This document shows, piece after piece, positions 42,240 to 51,177 of a DNA stretch of 64,000 nucleotides (position 1 is the stretch's first letter; each line of letters opens with the position of its first letter). The position numbers were made by a program, and so were the translations under genes. This DNA is from Streptomyces qaidamensis (GTDB lineage Bacteria; Actinomycetota; Actinomycetes; Streptomycetales; Streptomycetaceae): positions 4,464,001 to 4,528,000 of the forward strand of contig NZ_CP015098.1 in the NCBI RefSeq assembly GCF_001611795.1, in the 5' to 3' direction. The notes beneath the pieces were generated by a model. It was not told the DNA's origin. It did not search any database and worked only from the letters and a program-made list of their open reading frames with translations.

Positions 42240-42692
42240 ATGGGAGATCTTGAGATACGTGCCGCCATCGCCGACGACGTCCCGGCGATCGTCGCCATGC
42301 TCGCGGACGACCCGCTGGGCGCACAGCGCGAGTCGCCGGACGACCTCGCCCCTTACCTGGCCGCGCTGGAGCGGCTCAGCGCCGACCCGAACCAGCGTGT
42401 GGTCGTGGCGGTACGGCAGGGCCGGGTCGTCGGCACGCTCCAGCTCACGATCATTCCCGGGCTCTCCCGCCGCGGTGCCACCAGGTCGATCATCGAAGGG
42501 GTGCGCATCCACGCGGACGAGCGCGGCAGCGGCCTGGGAACACAGCTCATCGAGTGGGCGATCCAAGCGTCCCGGGACCAGGGATGCCAGTTGGCCCAGC
42601 TGACCTCCGACAGGACCCGCACCGACGCCCACCGCTTCTACGAGCGGCTCGGGTTCACGGCCTCCCATACAGGCTTCAAGCTCCAGCTGTGA
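42240..42692 (+). CDS. GNAT N-acetyltransferase
   Basis: 150 aa single-domain GNAT: LEIRAAIADDVPAIVAMLADD start, acetyl-CoA loop RGSGLGTQLIEWAI, and C-terminal HRFYERLGFTASHTGFKL. Similar in style to PhnO/AAC-like enzymes. A TAGGGT box near 42227 suggests a leaderless mRNA. It ends 2 bp before the 50-bp parS palindrome. Confidence 0.9.
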   Translation: MGDLEIRAAIADDVPAIVAMLADDPLGAQRESPDDLAPYLAALERLSADPNQRVVVAVRQGRVVGTLQLTIIPGLSRRGATRSIIEGVRIHADERGSGLGTQLIEWAIQASRDQGCQLAQLTSDRTRTDAHRFYERLGFTASHTGFKLQL

Positions 42693-42694
42693 CC

Positions 42695-42744
42695 GACATG
42701 ACGGGGCGCTGTGTTTCACGTGAAACACAGCGCCCCGTCATGTC
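42695..42744. terminator. 50-bp perfect palindrome: bidirectional terminator centred on parS
   Basis: The 25-base left arm (GACATGACGGGGCGC then TGTTTCAC) is exactly complementary to the right arm. The central 14 bp (42713-42726) is an exact parS. It fills the gap between the convergent acetyltransferase and serine hydrolase genes, so its RNA hairpin could end both transcripts. Confidence 0.85.
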
Positions 42745-42749
42745 ACCGC

Positions 42750-44135
42750 CTAGCCGATACCGCGCCATCCCCCGGGATCAATCCCGCCCGGCACAGGAAC
42801 CCCCTCGTCGTACGGCTGACGCGTAAACACGAACGAGCCGAGGTCCAGGTGACTCACGGACCCGTCCGGCAGCCGTACGGCCTTCAGGACCTCACCGGCG
42901 TAGTAGCCCTCCAGCCCCGTCCAAGTGCCGTCGCCGTTCGAGCGGAACCGTGAGCGGCGCCCGGCACCGGACAGCGGCCCCAGTGAGACCAGTCCGTCGG
43001 CCGTCAGTCGCAGAGCGAAGGCGTGCGTCCCCCAGTACCACTGCCCCGTCAGCTCCAGCAGCGACGGGTCGAGATCAGCCAGCGGCTTCCACGGTGCCGG
43101 GATGCGCGGCTCTGCCTCGGCGACGATGCGAACCAGGTCGGCGGCGACCGGGAACAGCAGCGGCCCGGAAGTGGAGTTGGCCATGGCGACCGCCGCCACG
43201 TCGTCGTCGACGCTGATCATGAGGCACGCGAGAAACCCGGGCAGCGAGCCGGTGTGACCGACGAGGGACCGGCCGTTCCGTCGCCGGATCTCCATGCCCA
43301 GACAGTAGGCGTAACCGCTCGCCACGTCCGCCGCCTCGTGGGGCGCGGCCGGTGTCCTCATCTCCCGCAGGGACGCGGCGCTCAGCACCCGCTCGTCGCC
43401 CTGGACCAGGAAGACCGCGAACCGCGCCAAATCACCGGTCGTCGACCAGAGCTGACCGGCCGGCGCCATGCGCCCCAGATCCTCGATGGGCTCGGGAAGC
43501 ATTGCATCGGCCCAGGGGTGTACGGCCCAGCCGCCCGCATGAGGCGCCTGAGGCAACACACTCGTGCGATGCAGCCCCAGAGGTTCGAGCACTTCACGCC
43601 GAAGGACCTCCTCCCAAGGGGCCCCGCAGAGCTTCTCGATGAGTGCGCCGAGCAGTGCGTATCCCGGGTTCGAGTAGTGGAACCGGCGGCCGGGCGGAGC
43701 CAGCAGGGGCCGCTCACCCAGAACGTCGGCGAGTTCGGGCCGCAGGGATCCAGGGCTCCGCTCCCACCACGGCCCGGGCGTCTCGGCCGCCAGCCCGCCT
43801 GTGTGCGCCAGGAGTTCGGCGACGGTCGCCTCCCCCACGCCAGTGCCCGGCAGATGCTTCTCGAGCGGATCCCCAAGATCCAGGGCACCCGCGTCGCGAA
43901 GCCGCAGCACGAGGACGGCCGTGAAGGTCTTGGTGATCGAGCCGATCCGGTACTGCACGTTCTCGTCCGGCGCGTGCCCTTCCACTGAAGTCCGGGCACC
44001 CGTCCACACCGTTGTCCCGTCCCGCACGACGGCCGCGACGAGCGACGGGGCTCGCCCTTCGGCCTGCGCGACGGCGATCCGGTGCAACAGAGCGCGACGG
44101 GTTCCGGGAAGCAGTTCTCCCTGAGATGTCGTCAT
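42750..44135 (-). CDS. Serine hydrolase (class C beta-lactamase / PBP4* family)
   Basis: 461 aa. The SxxK catalytic motif is in GSITKTFTAVL, YxN in HYSNPGYALLG, and the HxG-type third motif in VGHTGSLPGF. A C-terminal beta-rich extension (about residues 350-461) follows. No signal peptide, so probably cytoplasmic: an esterase or D-aminopeptidase-type member rather than a secreted beta-lactamase. ATG at 44135. Confidence 0.9.
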   Translation of the reverse strand: MTTSQGELLPGTRRALLHRIAVAQAEGRAPSLVAAVVRDGTTVWTGARTSVEGHAPDENVQYRIGSITKTFTAVLVLRLRDAGALDLGDPLEKHLPGTGVGEATVAELLAHTGGLAAETPGPWWERSPGSLRPELADVLGERPLLAPPGRRFHYSNPGYALLGALIEKLCGAPWEEVLRREVLEPLGLHRTSVLPQAPHAGGWAVHPWADAMLPEPIEDLGRMAPAGQLWSTTGDLARFAVFLVQGDERVLSAASLREMRTPAAPHEAADVASGYAYCLGMEIRRRNGRSLVGHTGSLPGFLACLMISVDDDVAAVAMANSTSGPLLFPVAADLVRIVAEAEPRIPAPWKPLADLDPSLLELTGQWYWGTHAFALRLTADGLVSLGPLSGAGRRSRFRSNGDGTWTGLEGYYAGEVLKAVRLPDGSVSHLDLGSFVFTRQPYDEGVPVPGGIDPGGWRGIG

Positions 44136-44278
44136 GAGCCCAGTCCACCCGGCCGGGCATCCCCTCGTCGAGCACATTCAGGGCCGGGGCCTGTGAGATG
44201 GGTGTAGGGTCTCGCGACCGGTGGCCCAGGGCATCGCGCTGACCAGGCGCCTTCGGGCCTGTGCGGAGGGACGAGGCC

Positions 44279-45322
44279 GTGCTGACCTACGTGTACTGCA
44301 TCACCAAGTACGACCACGCTGACCGCGACGAGCAGGGCCGCTACTCCGGTCCTGAGGGCACGGTCAGCGACCACGGCGAGGTCGAGACGGCCTATCTCCA
44401 GGCGGTCGCCGCATTCGCCGCGGACACCGGCATCGATCACCTGGCCGTACGTGAGCCGCAGGTTCCCTCCCTCGCGCACTTCGGGGTCGAGCCTGCGGTG
44501 GCCGGTTCCGGGCTGGAAGACCTCTTCCCGTCCGGCCTGGCCGGTTTCCACGACGGGGCACAGGTGCCCCTCGACAGCGCGCTGGAGCTGGTCCGGGTCA
44601 TGCTGCGCGACAACGGCGCTTGGTGCCGACTGGAGGCGGAGGGCAGGTTCGCGGTCCACGTGGGGTGGGACCAGTATCTCTACATCAGCAGCAGCCGGCC
44701 GTGCGAGGAAGCGCTGGCCGTCACCCGCGAGCTCGGGCTGTTCCCAGAACGCCTGGACGCCTCCCCCTATGCCTTCGAAGCCGAGGAGGCAGAGCAGCAG
44801 TACATCCAGCGGTCGGCAGATGATGACTTCTGGGCCGACCTGCACCGGGCAGTCGTCGCCGGCCAGGCAGGAATCCTGGAAGAGACGTACCTCGAAGGTG
44901 CCTCACGGTGGCACCATCTCACCGGCGACACCCTCGGCCCGGTCCGCGCCGGGCTGGCCCCCCGGGCCCGGATCGCGGTCTGGCCACCCTTGTCCTCCGA
45001 CATCGCCGCCGTCCTCGGAACCCTTCCCGCTGACGGCCTCGTCGAAGGGGTGTGGCAGGACGACGAGGGCCTCATCTGCAGCGCCATAGCCGACGAGGAC
45101 GCGTTCCCGGAGCTGACGGCCCGGATGTCCCGTGCCCGTGCTGCCACAATCCTGTCCGTATATGCAGGTGAACGTGTGCCCCTGTGCACCGCAGTCATGA
45201 CCGACGACGACGGAGTCCTGCGGGCCCGCTGGCGGACCGAGCCGACGCCGAATGACCGCGATGGGCACTCCGCCAGTCAGAAAGGAGGCGGATCAGGTCT
45301 GCGCCATGTCCACGAACCGTGA
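44279..45322 (+). CDS. Conserved hypothetical protein
   Basis: 347 aa from a GTG with GGAGGG upstream. Not a family I recognise; it seems Streptomyces-restricted from memory. It reads as two halves: residues 1-165 (TYVYCITKYDHADRDEQG, VHVGWDQYLYISSSRPCEE) and a later acidic region (DDDFWADLHRAVV, GLICSAIADEDAF). No membrane or catalytic motif. Its 3' end overlaps the convergent dnaB gene by 30 nt. Confidence 0.75.
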   Translation: MLTYVYCITKYDHADRDEQGRYSGPEGTVSDHGEVETAYLQAVAAFAADTGIDHLAVREPQVPSLAHFGVEPAVAGSGLEDLFPSGLAGFHDGAQVPLDSALELVRVMLRDNGAWCRLEAEGRFAVHVGWDQYLYISSSRPCEEALAVTRELGLFPERLDASPYAFEAEEAEQQYIQRSADDDFWADLHRAVVAGQAGILEETYLEGASRWHHLTGDTLGPVRAGLAPRARIAVWPPLSSDIAAVLGTLPADGLVEGVWQDDEGLICSAIADEDAFPELTARMSRARAATILSVYAGERVPLCTAVMTDDDGVLRARWRTEPTPNDRDGHSASQKGGGSGLRHVHEP

Positions 45323-46774
45323 GTAGTGACCCTGGAAAGCGACCGTGATCGTCGCCGTCGGGCCGTTACGGTGCTTGCCCACGATGATGTCCGCCTCGCC
45401 CGCGCGCGGCGACTCCTTCTCGTACGCGTCCTCGCGGTGCAGGAGAATCACCATGTCGGCGTCTTGCTCGATGGAACCCGACTCACGCAGGTCGGACACC
45501 ATCGGTTTCTTGTCCGTACGCTGCTCGGGACCACGGTTGAGCTGGGAGAGCGCGATCACGGGAACCTCCAGCTCCTTCGCCAGGAGCTTGAGGTTCCGGG
45601 ACATGTCCGAGACCTCCTGCTGCCGGCTCTCGGAACGCTTGGAACCACCGGCCTGCATCAGCTGCAGATAGTCGATGATCACGAGCTTGATGTCGTTGCG
45701 CTGCTTCAGCCGACGGCACTTCGCGCGAATCTCCATCATCGACAGGTTCGGGGAGTCGTCGATGTAGAGCGGTGCGGACGACACCTCGGGCATCCGGCGC
45801 GCCAGGCGCGTCCAGTCGTCGTCCGTCATGGTGCCGGACCGCATGTGGTGCAGGGCCACGCGCGCCTCTGCGGACAGCAGACGCATCGCGATCTCGTTGC
45901 GCCCCATCTCCAGGGAGAAGATGACGCTAGGCAGGTTGTGCTTGATCGACGCGGCCCGGGCGAAGTCCAGGGCGAGCGTCGACTTACCCATGGCGGGACG
46001 GGCCGCGATGACGATCATCTGCCCCGGGTGCAGACCGTTGGTGAGGGAGTCGAGGTCGGTGAACCCGGTGGGTACGCCCGTCATTTCGCCGCTGCGCGAG
46101 CCGATCGCCTCGATCTCGTCGAGCGCGCCCTCCATGATGTCGCCGAGCGGCAGATAGTCCTCGCTGGTGCGCTGCTCGGTGACCGCGTAGACCTCTGCCT
46201 GGGCGCGGTTGACGATCTCGTCGACGTCGTCGTCGGCCGCGTATCCCATCTGTGTGATGCGGGTACCGGCCTCGACCAGCCGGCGCAGGACGGCCCGCTC
46301 GTGGACGATCTCCGCGTAGTACGCCGCGTTGGCCGCCGTGGGGACCGTCTGGACGAGGGTGTGCAGATATGAGGCCCCGCCGACCTTGTTGATCTCGCCG
46401 CGTTTGGTGAGCTCGGCCGCGATCGTGATGGGGTCCGCCGGCTCGCCCTTGGCGTAGACGTCGAGGACCGCCTGGTAGATCGTCTCGTGAGCCGGTTTGT
46501 AGAAGTCGTGGCCCTTCAGGATCTCGACGACGTCGGCGATGGCGTCCTTGGACAGGAGCATGCCGCCGAGGACGGACTGCTCGGCGTCGATGTCCTGTGG
46601 CGGTACCCGCTCGAAGGACGGGGCCGATCCGCCGTCCCATGCCCCGTTGTCCCGGCCGCGCTCGTGCTGTTCGTCGCGGCCGCGGGCTCCGTCACCACGG
46701 CGGCGGGAGGCGGGCAGACGATCACTGGGACCGCTGTCGGCCCACGGATCGTCCAAGGGCTCGGAAATGCTCAC
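45293..46774 (-). CDS. dnaB: Replicative DNA helicase DnaB
   Basis: 493 aa. Residues about 1-50 are a non-conserved polar tail; then the N-terminal domain (PPQDIDAEQSVLGGMLLS) and RecA-like motor with Walker A ARPAMGKSTLALDFAR, IIDYLQLM (Walker B) and the conserved end MVSDLRESGSIEQDADMV. No intein insertion. GTG start with GGAGG upstream. Hexameric 5'-3' helicase of the replisome. It diverges from the MATE gene across a DnaA-box-rich spacer. Confidence 0.97.
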   Translation of the reverse strand: MSISEPLDDPWADSGPSDRLPASRRRGDGARGRDEQHERGRDNGAWDGGSAPSFERVPPQDIDAEQSVLGGMLLSKDAIADVVEILKGHDFYKPAHETIYQAVLDVYAKGEPADPITIAAELTKRGEINKVGGASYLHTLVQTVPTAANAAYYAEIVHERAVLRRLVEAGTRITQMGYAADDDVDEIVNRAQAEVYAVTEQRTSEDYLPLGDIMEGALDEIEAIGSRSGEMTGVPTGFTDLDSLTNGLHPGQMIVIAARPAMGKSTLALDFARAASIKHNLPSVIFSLEMGRNEIAMRLLSAEARVALHHMRSGTMTDDDWTRLARRMPEVSSAPLYIDDSPNLSMMEIRAKCRRLKQRNDIKLVIIDYLQLMQAGGSKRSESRQQEVSDMSRNLKLLAKELEVPVIALSQLNRGPEQRTDKKPMVSDLRESGSIEQDADMVILLHREDAYEKESPRAGEADIIVGKHRNGPTATITVAFQGHYSRFVDMAQT

Positions 46775-46957
46775 CGAGCCACCTCCTCCCGTCCGCCGAA
46801 GCAGACCTAGCCGTGCCCCTCTGTTCTACGGCACGGCACTGACAAATAAGAGGCCCAACTCCGGTTGGCACGCGCCGGTTTTGTGGCGTTTTGAAAACCG
46901 GCGGACGGAGCGGGCGCCGGACCACCGTAGGCCTGTCGGCACCGTCAGCCAATCTGG

Positions 46958-47220
46958 TTATCCACAGGCCATGTGGACGACGGCCCAGATGCTGTGGAGA
47001 ACTCCGCGAAACCTGTGCACGACCCGGTGGACAGGCCTGTGAACAAGCAGCGACCCCCGCGAGAGGGACCATCCTGACCTGCACCTTTGTCGTCCACTGG
47101 CTGTGCAGAAGAAAAACTTTCCCAACCGGCCCAAGATCGCCTCGAACAGTGCGCAGCAGTGCGCACCCCAGGACGGAAAGTAAGGGTCACAAAAGCTTTG
47201 CATCTCTTACCTGTGGACGA
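46958..47220. promoter_or_regulatory. DnaA-box cluster upstream of dnaB
   Basis: In the 460-bp divergent spacer (46775-47234): perfect TTATCCACA (46958-46966), TGTGGACGA (46972-46980 and again 47212-47220, one mismatch each), TGTGGAGAA (46993-47001, fits TTNTCCACA) and TGTGAACAA (47039-47047, one mismatch). May titrate DnaA and could also make dnaB expression DnaA-responsive. Confidence 0.7.
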
Positions 47221-47234
47221 TTAGATTGGTGCGC

Positions 47235-48572
47235 ATGACACAGGCCCCCGCGCGCCGCCGAACCGGCCGGAGACAGCACGACCGAGAGATCGTCGCGCTG
47301 GCCGTGCCGGCCTTCGGCGCCCTCGTCGCCGAGCCCCTCTTCCTCATGGCCGACACCGCCATCGTGGGCCACCTGGGCACCGCCCAGCTCGCCGGTCTCG
47401 GCATCGCGTCGGCCCTGCTCATGACCGCCGTAAGCGTCTTCGTCTTCCTCGCCTACGCCACGACGGCCGCGGTTGCGCGTCGCGTCGGAGCGGGAGACCT
47501 CCAGGCCGCAATCCGGCAAGGCATGGACGGTATCTGGCTGGCACTGCTCCTCGGCGCTGCCGTCGTCGCCGTCGCACTGCCGACCGCACCCCAACTCGTG
47601 GACGTCTTCGGCGCCTCGGACGCGGCAGCCCCCTACGCGATCACCTATCTGCGCATCTCCGTGCTCGGCATCCCGGCCATGCTCGTGGTCCTCGCCGCCA
47701 CAGGTGTTCTGCGCGGCCTGCAGGACACCAGGACCCCGCTCTACGTCGCCATCGCCGGCTTCGTCGCCAACGGCGCACTCAACGCTGGGCTCGTCTACGG
47801 CGCCGATCTGGGGATCGCCGGTTCCGCGTGGGGCACCGTCATCGCCCAGTGCGGCATGGCCGCGGTCTATCTCGTGGTGGTTCTGCGAGGAGCACGCAAG
47901 CATGGCGCTTCGCTGCTCCCGGATGCCGCCGGTATCAGGGCCTCCGCTCAAGCCGGTGTGCCCCTGCTGGTGCGCACCCTCTCGCTGCGGGCGATCTTGA
48001 TGATCGCTACGGCGGTCGCCGCTCGTCTCGGGGATGCCGACATCGCCGCCCACCAGATCATCCTCTCCCTGTGGAGCCTGCTGGCCTTCGCCCTCGACGC
48101 CATCGCCATCGCGGGGCAGGCCATCATCGGTCGCTACCTCGGAGCCGGGGACACCCAGGGCGCCCGGGACGCCTGCCGTCGCATGGTCGAGTGGGGTATC
48201 GCTGTCGGGATCGTTTTCGGCATTCTGGTGGTCATCGCCCGACCGGCGTTCTTGCCCCTGTTCACCAGCGACCCTGCAGTCAAGGATGTGGCGCTGCCCG
48301 CTCTGATCATCGTCGCGCTCTCCCAGCCCATCTCCGGCATCGTCTTCGTCCTGGACGGAGTCCTGATGGGTGCCGGCGACGGCCCTTACCTGGCCTGGGC
48401 GATGCTGATCACCCTGGCGGTCTTCACTCCGGTCGCTCTGCTGGTCCCGGTACTGGGCGGCGGGCTCACCGCCCTCTGGGCCACGATGACGCTGATGATG
48501 ACTGTGCGAATGCTGACCTTGTGGCTTCGCACTCGCTCGGGCCGTTGGATCGTGACGGGCGCGACCCGCTGA
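47235..48572 (+). CDS. MATE-family efflux transporter
   Basis: 445 aa, twelve hydrophobic helices, with MATE/DinF-type landmarks: EIVALAVPAFGALVAEPLF, ADTAIVGHLGTAQLAGLG and the repeat in the second half. Related to DinF-like exporters. The ATG at 47235 is 7 nt after a TAGATT -10 box, so the mRNA is probably leaderless; upstream TTG/GTG codons are less likely. A DnaA-box-like TGTGGACGA (47212-47220) lies just upstream. Confidence 0.92.
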   Translation: MTQAPARRRTGRRQHDREIVALAVPAFGALVAEPLFLMADTAIVGHLGTAQLAGLGIASALLMTAVSVFVFLAYATTAAVARRVGAGDLQAAIRQGMDGIWLALLLGAAVVAVALPTAPQLVDVFGASDAAAPYAITYLRISVLGIPAMLVVLAATGVLRGLQDTRTPLYVAIAGFVANGALNAGLVYGADLGIAGSAWGTVIAQCGMAAVYLVVVLRGARKHGASLLPDAAGIRASAQAGVPLLVRTLSLRAILMIATAVAARLGDADIAAHQIILSLWSLLAFALDAIAIAGQAIIGRYLGAGDTQGARDACRRMVEWGIAVGIVFGILVVIARPAFLPLFTSDPAVKDVALPALIIVALSQPISGIVFVLDGVLMGAGDGPYLAWAMLITLAVFTPVALLVPVLGGGLTALWATMTLMMTVRMLTLWLRTRSGRWIVTGATR

Positions 48573-48574
48573 CC

Positions 48575-48647
48575 GTTTCACGTGAAACGCTGCCTGTTTC
48601 ACGTGAAACACGGCGTGCTCCACAGAACGCGGTGTTTCACGTGAAAC
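48575..48647. promoter_or_regulatory. Three clustered parS sites
   Basis: Exact GTTTCACGTGAAAC at 48575-48588, 48596-48609 and 48634-48647, starting 2 bp after the MATE stop. Centre spacing is 21 bp (two helical turns) and 38 bp. The densest parS group in the window. Confidence 0.94.
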
Positions 48648-48682
48648 ACGCGCACGCCGCTCGGAGAGCAAGAGACACGAAT

Positions 48683-48710
48683 GGGGCCGCACCCCGCAGG
48701 GTGCGGCCCC
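48683..48710. terminator. Hairpin terminator after rplI
   Basis: GGGGCCGCACCC-cgca-GGGTGCGGCCCC: perfect 12-bp stem, 4-nt loop, between convergent MATE and rplI genes. Confidence 0.85.
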
Positions 48711-48739
48711 ATCGCTTACTGCTTCAGCACGCGCGGCAC

Positions 48740-49186
48740 TCAGGCCGCGACGACCTCGATGTTCACCTTCGCGGCAACCTCGGGGTGCAGACGCACGGAC
48801 GTCTCGTGAGCGCCCAGCGTCTTGATCGGCGAGCCGAGCTCGATGCGGCGCTTGTCGACCTCGGGACCACCGGAGGCCTTGATCGCGGAAGCGATGTCGG
48901 CCGGGGTGACGGAACCGAAGAGACGACCGGCGTCGCCGGAGCGAACGGCCAGACGGACCTTGACACCCTCGAGCTGGGCCTTCACAGAGTTGGCCTGCTC
49001 GATGGTCTGGATCTCGTGGATCTTGCGAGCCCGACGAATCTGCTCGACGTCCTTCTCGCCACCCTTCGTCCAGCGGATAGCGAACTTCCGCGGGATCAGG
49101 TAGTTGCGAGCGTAACCGTCCTTGACGTCGACGACGTCGCCCGCGGCACCGAGGCCGGAGACCTCGTGGGTGAGGATGATCTTCAT
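48740..49186 (-). CDS. rplI: Ribosomal protein bL9
   Basis: 148 aa: MKIILTHEVSGLGAAGDVVDVKDGYARNYLIP start typical of L9, long connecting helix and C-terminal rRNA-binding domain. Last gene of the rpsF-ssb-rpsR-rplI operon, 18 nt after rpsR. Confidence 0.97.
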   Translation of the reverse strand: MKIILTHEVSGLGAAGDVVDVKDGYARNYLIPRKFAIRWTKGGEKDVEQIRRARKIHEIQTIEQANSVKAQLEGVKVRLAVRSGDAGRLFGSVTPADIASAIKASGGPEVDKRRIELGSPIKTLGAHETSVRLHPEVAAKVNIEVVAA

Positions 49187-49204
49187 GAGTCGGTCACCCT
49201 TCCC

Positions 49205-49441
49205 TTATCGCGCGGTGGAGGTGTAGGGCAGCAGCGCCATCTCACGGCTGTTCTTCACGGCCGTGGCGACGTCACGCTGGTGCTGCGTGCAGTTGCCGGT
49301 CACGCGGCGGGCACGGATCTTGCCGCGGTCGGAAATGAACTTCCGCAGCATGTTCGTGTCCTTGTAGTCCACGTACGTGACCTTGTCCTTGCAGAATGCG
49401 CAGACCTTCTTCTTCGGCTTGCGCACAGGCGGCTTAGCCAT
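49205..49441 (-). CDS. rpsR: Ribosomal protein bS18 (zinc-binding type)
   Basis: 78 aa. Core YKDTNMLRKFISDRGKIRARR. It carries CAFC near the N-terminus and a further Cys (TGNCTQHQ), the zinc-ribbon (C+) form, in contrast to the Cys-free, Zur-controlled paralogues found elsewhere in Streptomyces genomes. Within the rpsF operon. Confidence 0.96.
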   Translation of the reverse strand: MAKPPVRKPKKKVCAFCKDKVTYVDYKDTNMLRKFISDRGKIRARRVTGNCTQHQRDVATAVKNSREMALLPYTSTAR

Positions 49442-49486
49442 GGTGTTTCTCCTGTGTGATCAAGAAGTGTGAGTGCGAACCCGCCC

Positions 49487-50077
49487 CTAGAAGGGGGGCT
49501 CGTCCGAGTAGCCGCCGCCACTGCCGCTGCCGCCGGAGTTTCCACCCCAGCCGCCGCCACCGCCCTGGTTGCCACCGGCGGGAGCGCCGGTCGCCCACGG
49601 GTCGTCGGCGGGAGCGCCGCCGCCCTGCTGGCCACCGCCGGGGCCGCCGCCCCAGCTGCCGCCACCCTGGGCGCCGCCGCCACCGCCGCCGTAGCCGCCC
49701 TGGCCACCGCGGCCGGTGGTCTTGGTGACCTTGGCCGTGGCGTTGCGCAGGCTGGCGCCGACTTCCTCGACGTCCAGCTCGTAGACCGTGCGCTTGACAC
49801 CCTCACGGTCCTCGTAGGACCGCTGCTTCAGCCGGCCCTGCACGATGACGCGCATGCCTCGCTGGAGCGACTCAGCGACGTTCTCCGCCGCCTGACGCCA
49901 GACCGAGCAGGTCAGGAAGAGGCTCTCGCCGTCCTTCCACTCGTTCGTCTGGCGGTCGAAGGTGCGGGGGGTGGACGCGACACGGAACTTCGCGACCGCC
50001 GCACCGGAGGGGGTGAAGCGCAGCTCGGGGTCGTCGACAAGATTGCCGACGACCGTGATGACGGTCTCGCCTGCCAT
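49487..50077 (-). CDS. ssb: Single-stranded DNA-binding protein
   Basis: 196 aa. N-terminal OB fold (MAGETVITVVGNLVDDPELRFTPSG, FLTCSVWRQAAENVAESL) to about residue 110, then a Gly-rich linker with GGxGGGG runs and the acidic tip YSDEPPF that recruits replication and repair partners. Position between rpsF and rpsR is conserved in bacteria. Confidence 0.97.
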   Translation of the reverse strand: MAGETVITVVGNLVDDPELRFTPSGAAVAKFRVASTPRTFDRQTNEWKDGESLFLTCSVWRQAAENVAESLQRGMRVIVQGRLKQRSYEDREGVKRTVYELDVEEVGASLRNATAKVTKTTGRGGQGGYGGGGGGAQGGGSWGGGPGGGQQGGGAPADDPWATGAPAGGNQGGGGGWGGNSGGSGSGGGYSDEPPF

Positions 50078-50148
50078 GGGGGAACCTCTCGGCGGGTTTG
50101 CTCTGGCTGCTTGCTACTCGAATCCCGGGATCAGCTGAGCTGGGAAGC

Positions 50149-50439
50149 TCAGTGGGTCTCGGGGCGGAGGACCTTGGTCCGGAGGACCGACTCGTTCAGG
50201 TTCATCTGGCGGTCGAGCTCCTTGACGACCGCAGGCTCGGCCTGCAGGTCGATGACCGAGTAGATGCCCTCGGGCTTCTTCTTGATCTCGTACGCGAGAC
50301 GACGACGGCCCCAGGTGTCGACCTTCTCGACCTTTCCGCCGCCGTCACGGACGACAGAAAGGAAGTTCTCGATCAACGGAGAGACAGCGCGCTCCTCGAC
50401 CTCGGGGTCGAGGATGACCATCACCTCGTAGTGACGCAT
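50149..50439 (-). CDS. rpsF: Ribosomal protein bS6
   Basis: 96 aa from the ATG at 50439, preceded by AAAGGAGGT; an earlier in-frame GTG is not credible. Core MRHYEVMVILDPEVEER and GRRRLAYEIKKKPEGIY. First gene of the operon. Confidence 0.97.
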   Translation of the reverse strand: MRHYEVMVILDPEVEERAVSPLIENFLSVVRDGGGKVEKVDTWGRRRLAYEIKKKPEGIYSVIDLQAEPAVVKELDRQMNLNESVLRTKVLRPETH

Positions 50440-50468
50440 GTGGAACCCACCTCCTTTGGACTCAGCGG

Positions 50469-50485
50469 CCACGGTCGTTCCGTGG
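50469..50485 (-). promoter_or_regulatory. Possible bS6:bS18 leader hairpin
   Basis: CCACGG-aacga-CCGTGG in the rpsF leader (minus strand), followed by GCCGCT, 29 nt before the ATG. Many bacteria autoregulate this operon by bS6:bS18 binding a leader hairpin with a nearby CCG; similarity here is only suggestive. Confidence 0.35.
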
Positions 50486-50704
50486 CAGGAGGGTTGTGAT
50501 GCGTAGGCAACGGTATCGGCCACCACTGACAGTCAGGGGGTTCTGGCGAGAAGCCCCTGCCGTGACATGGGCAGACACCGGTGCGGACGGTACAGAGTAC
50601 CCGCACAGCGGCTTGCGGTTGAAATCCGGCCGCCGGGGCAGCCAATCTGTACACATCGGGTGTGTATGGCGCTACGATGCGCCGCCTTTCGCAGGAGGTG
50701 CCCT

Positions 50705-51010
50705 ATGGCACAGGCATTGCGACCCAACACCGCCGGCGGTCTCCTCGCCACGGACGGCAGACCCCACCCCCTCCAGGACGCCCTGCTCGCGGTGACCCTG
50801 GTCCTGGGCCTCTTGTCGTTCCTCACGGCGATCATCGACGAAGACCTGCATCTGCTCAGCTCCTGGGCCGGCCTGGCGGGCATCCTCACGGGTGCGTACG
50901 GCCAGTGGATCTCGGAGACGACCCGGGAGCGCTTCGGCCTGATCCTGGGCCTGGGCGCATCGGGGGTCGGGTTCTTCCTGGGCATGGCGCACGGCGGCCT
51001 CATCGGCTGA
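50705..51010 (+). CDS. Small membrane protein
   Basis: 101 aa from an ATG 7 nt after GGAGG. Three hydrophobic segments: ALLAVTLVLGLLSFLTAII, SWAGLAGILTGAYGQW and FGLILGLGASGVGFFLG. No recognised domain. A strong terminator follows, so it is probably a single-gene unit. Confidence 0.8.
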   Translation: MAQALRPNTAGGLLATDGRPHPLQDALLAVTLVLGLLSFLTAIIDEDLHLLSSWAGLAGILTGAYGQWISETTRERFGLILGLGASGVGFFLGMAHGGLIG

Positions 51011-51044
51011 CGCCAGGACACCTCCTCACCTGAACACCGGATCA

Positions 51045-51070
51045 CGCCCCGGCCGGCCTCGGCCGGGGCG
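51045..51070 (+). terminator. Hairpin terminator
   Basis: CGCCCCGGCCG-gcct-CGGCCGGGGCG: perfect 11-bp stem after the small membrane protein gene. Confidence 0.8.
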
Positions 51071-51177
51071 AAGGTCCCGTACGCCCAACCGGCGCGCTCC
51101 CAAGGCGCAGTAGGCTTCGCGCGAGAGCCGGAGCCCCTGTACCCATGGGGACACACCAGCCCGAGGAGCGCCCCGAA

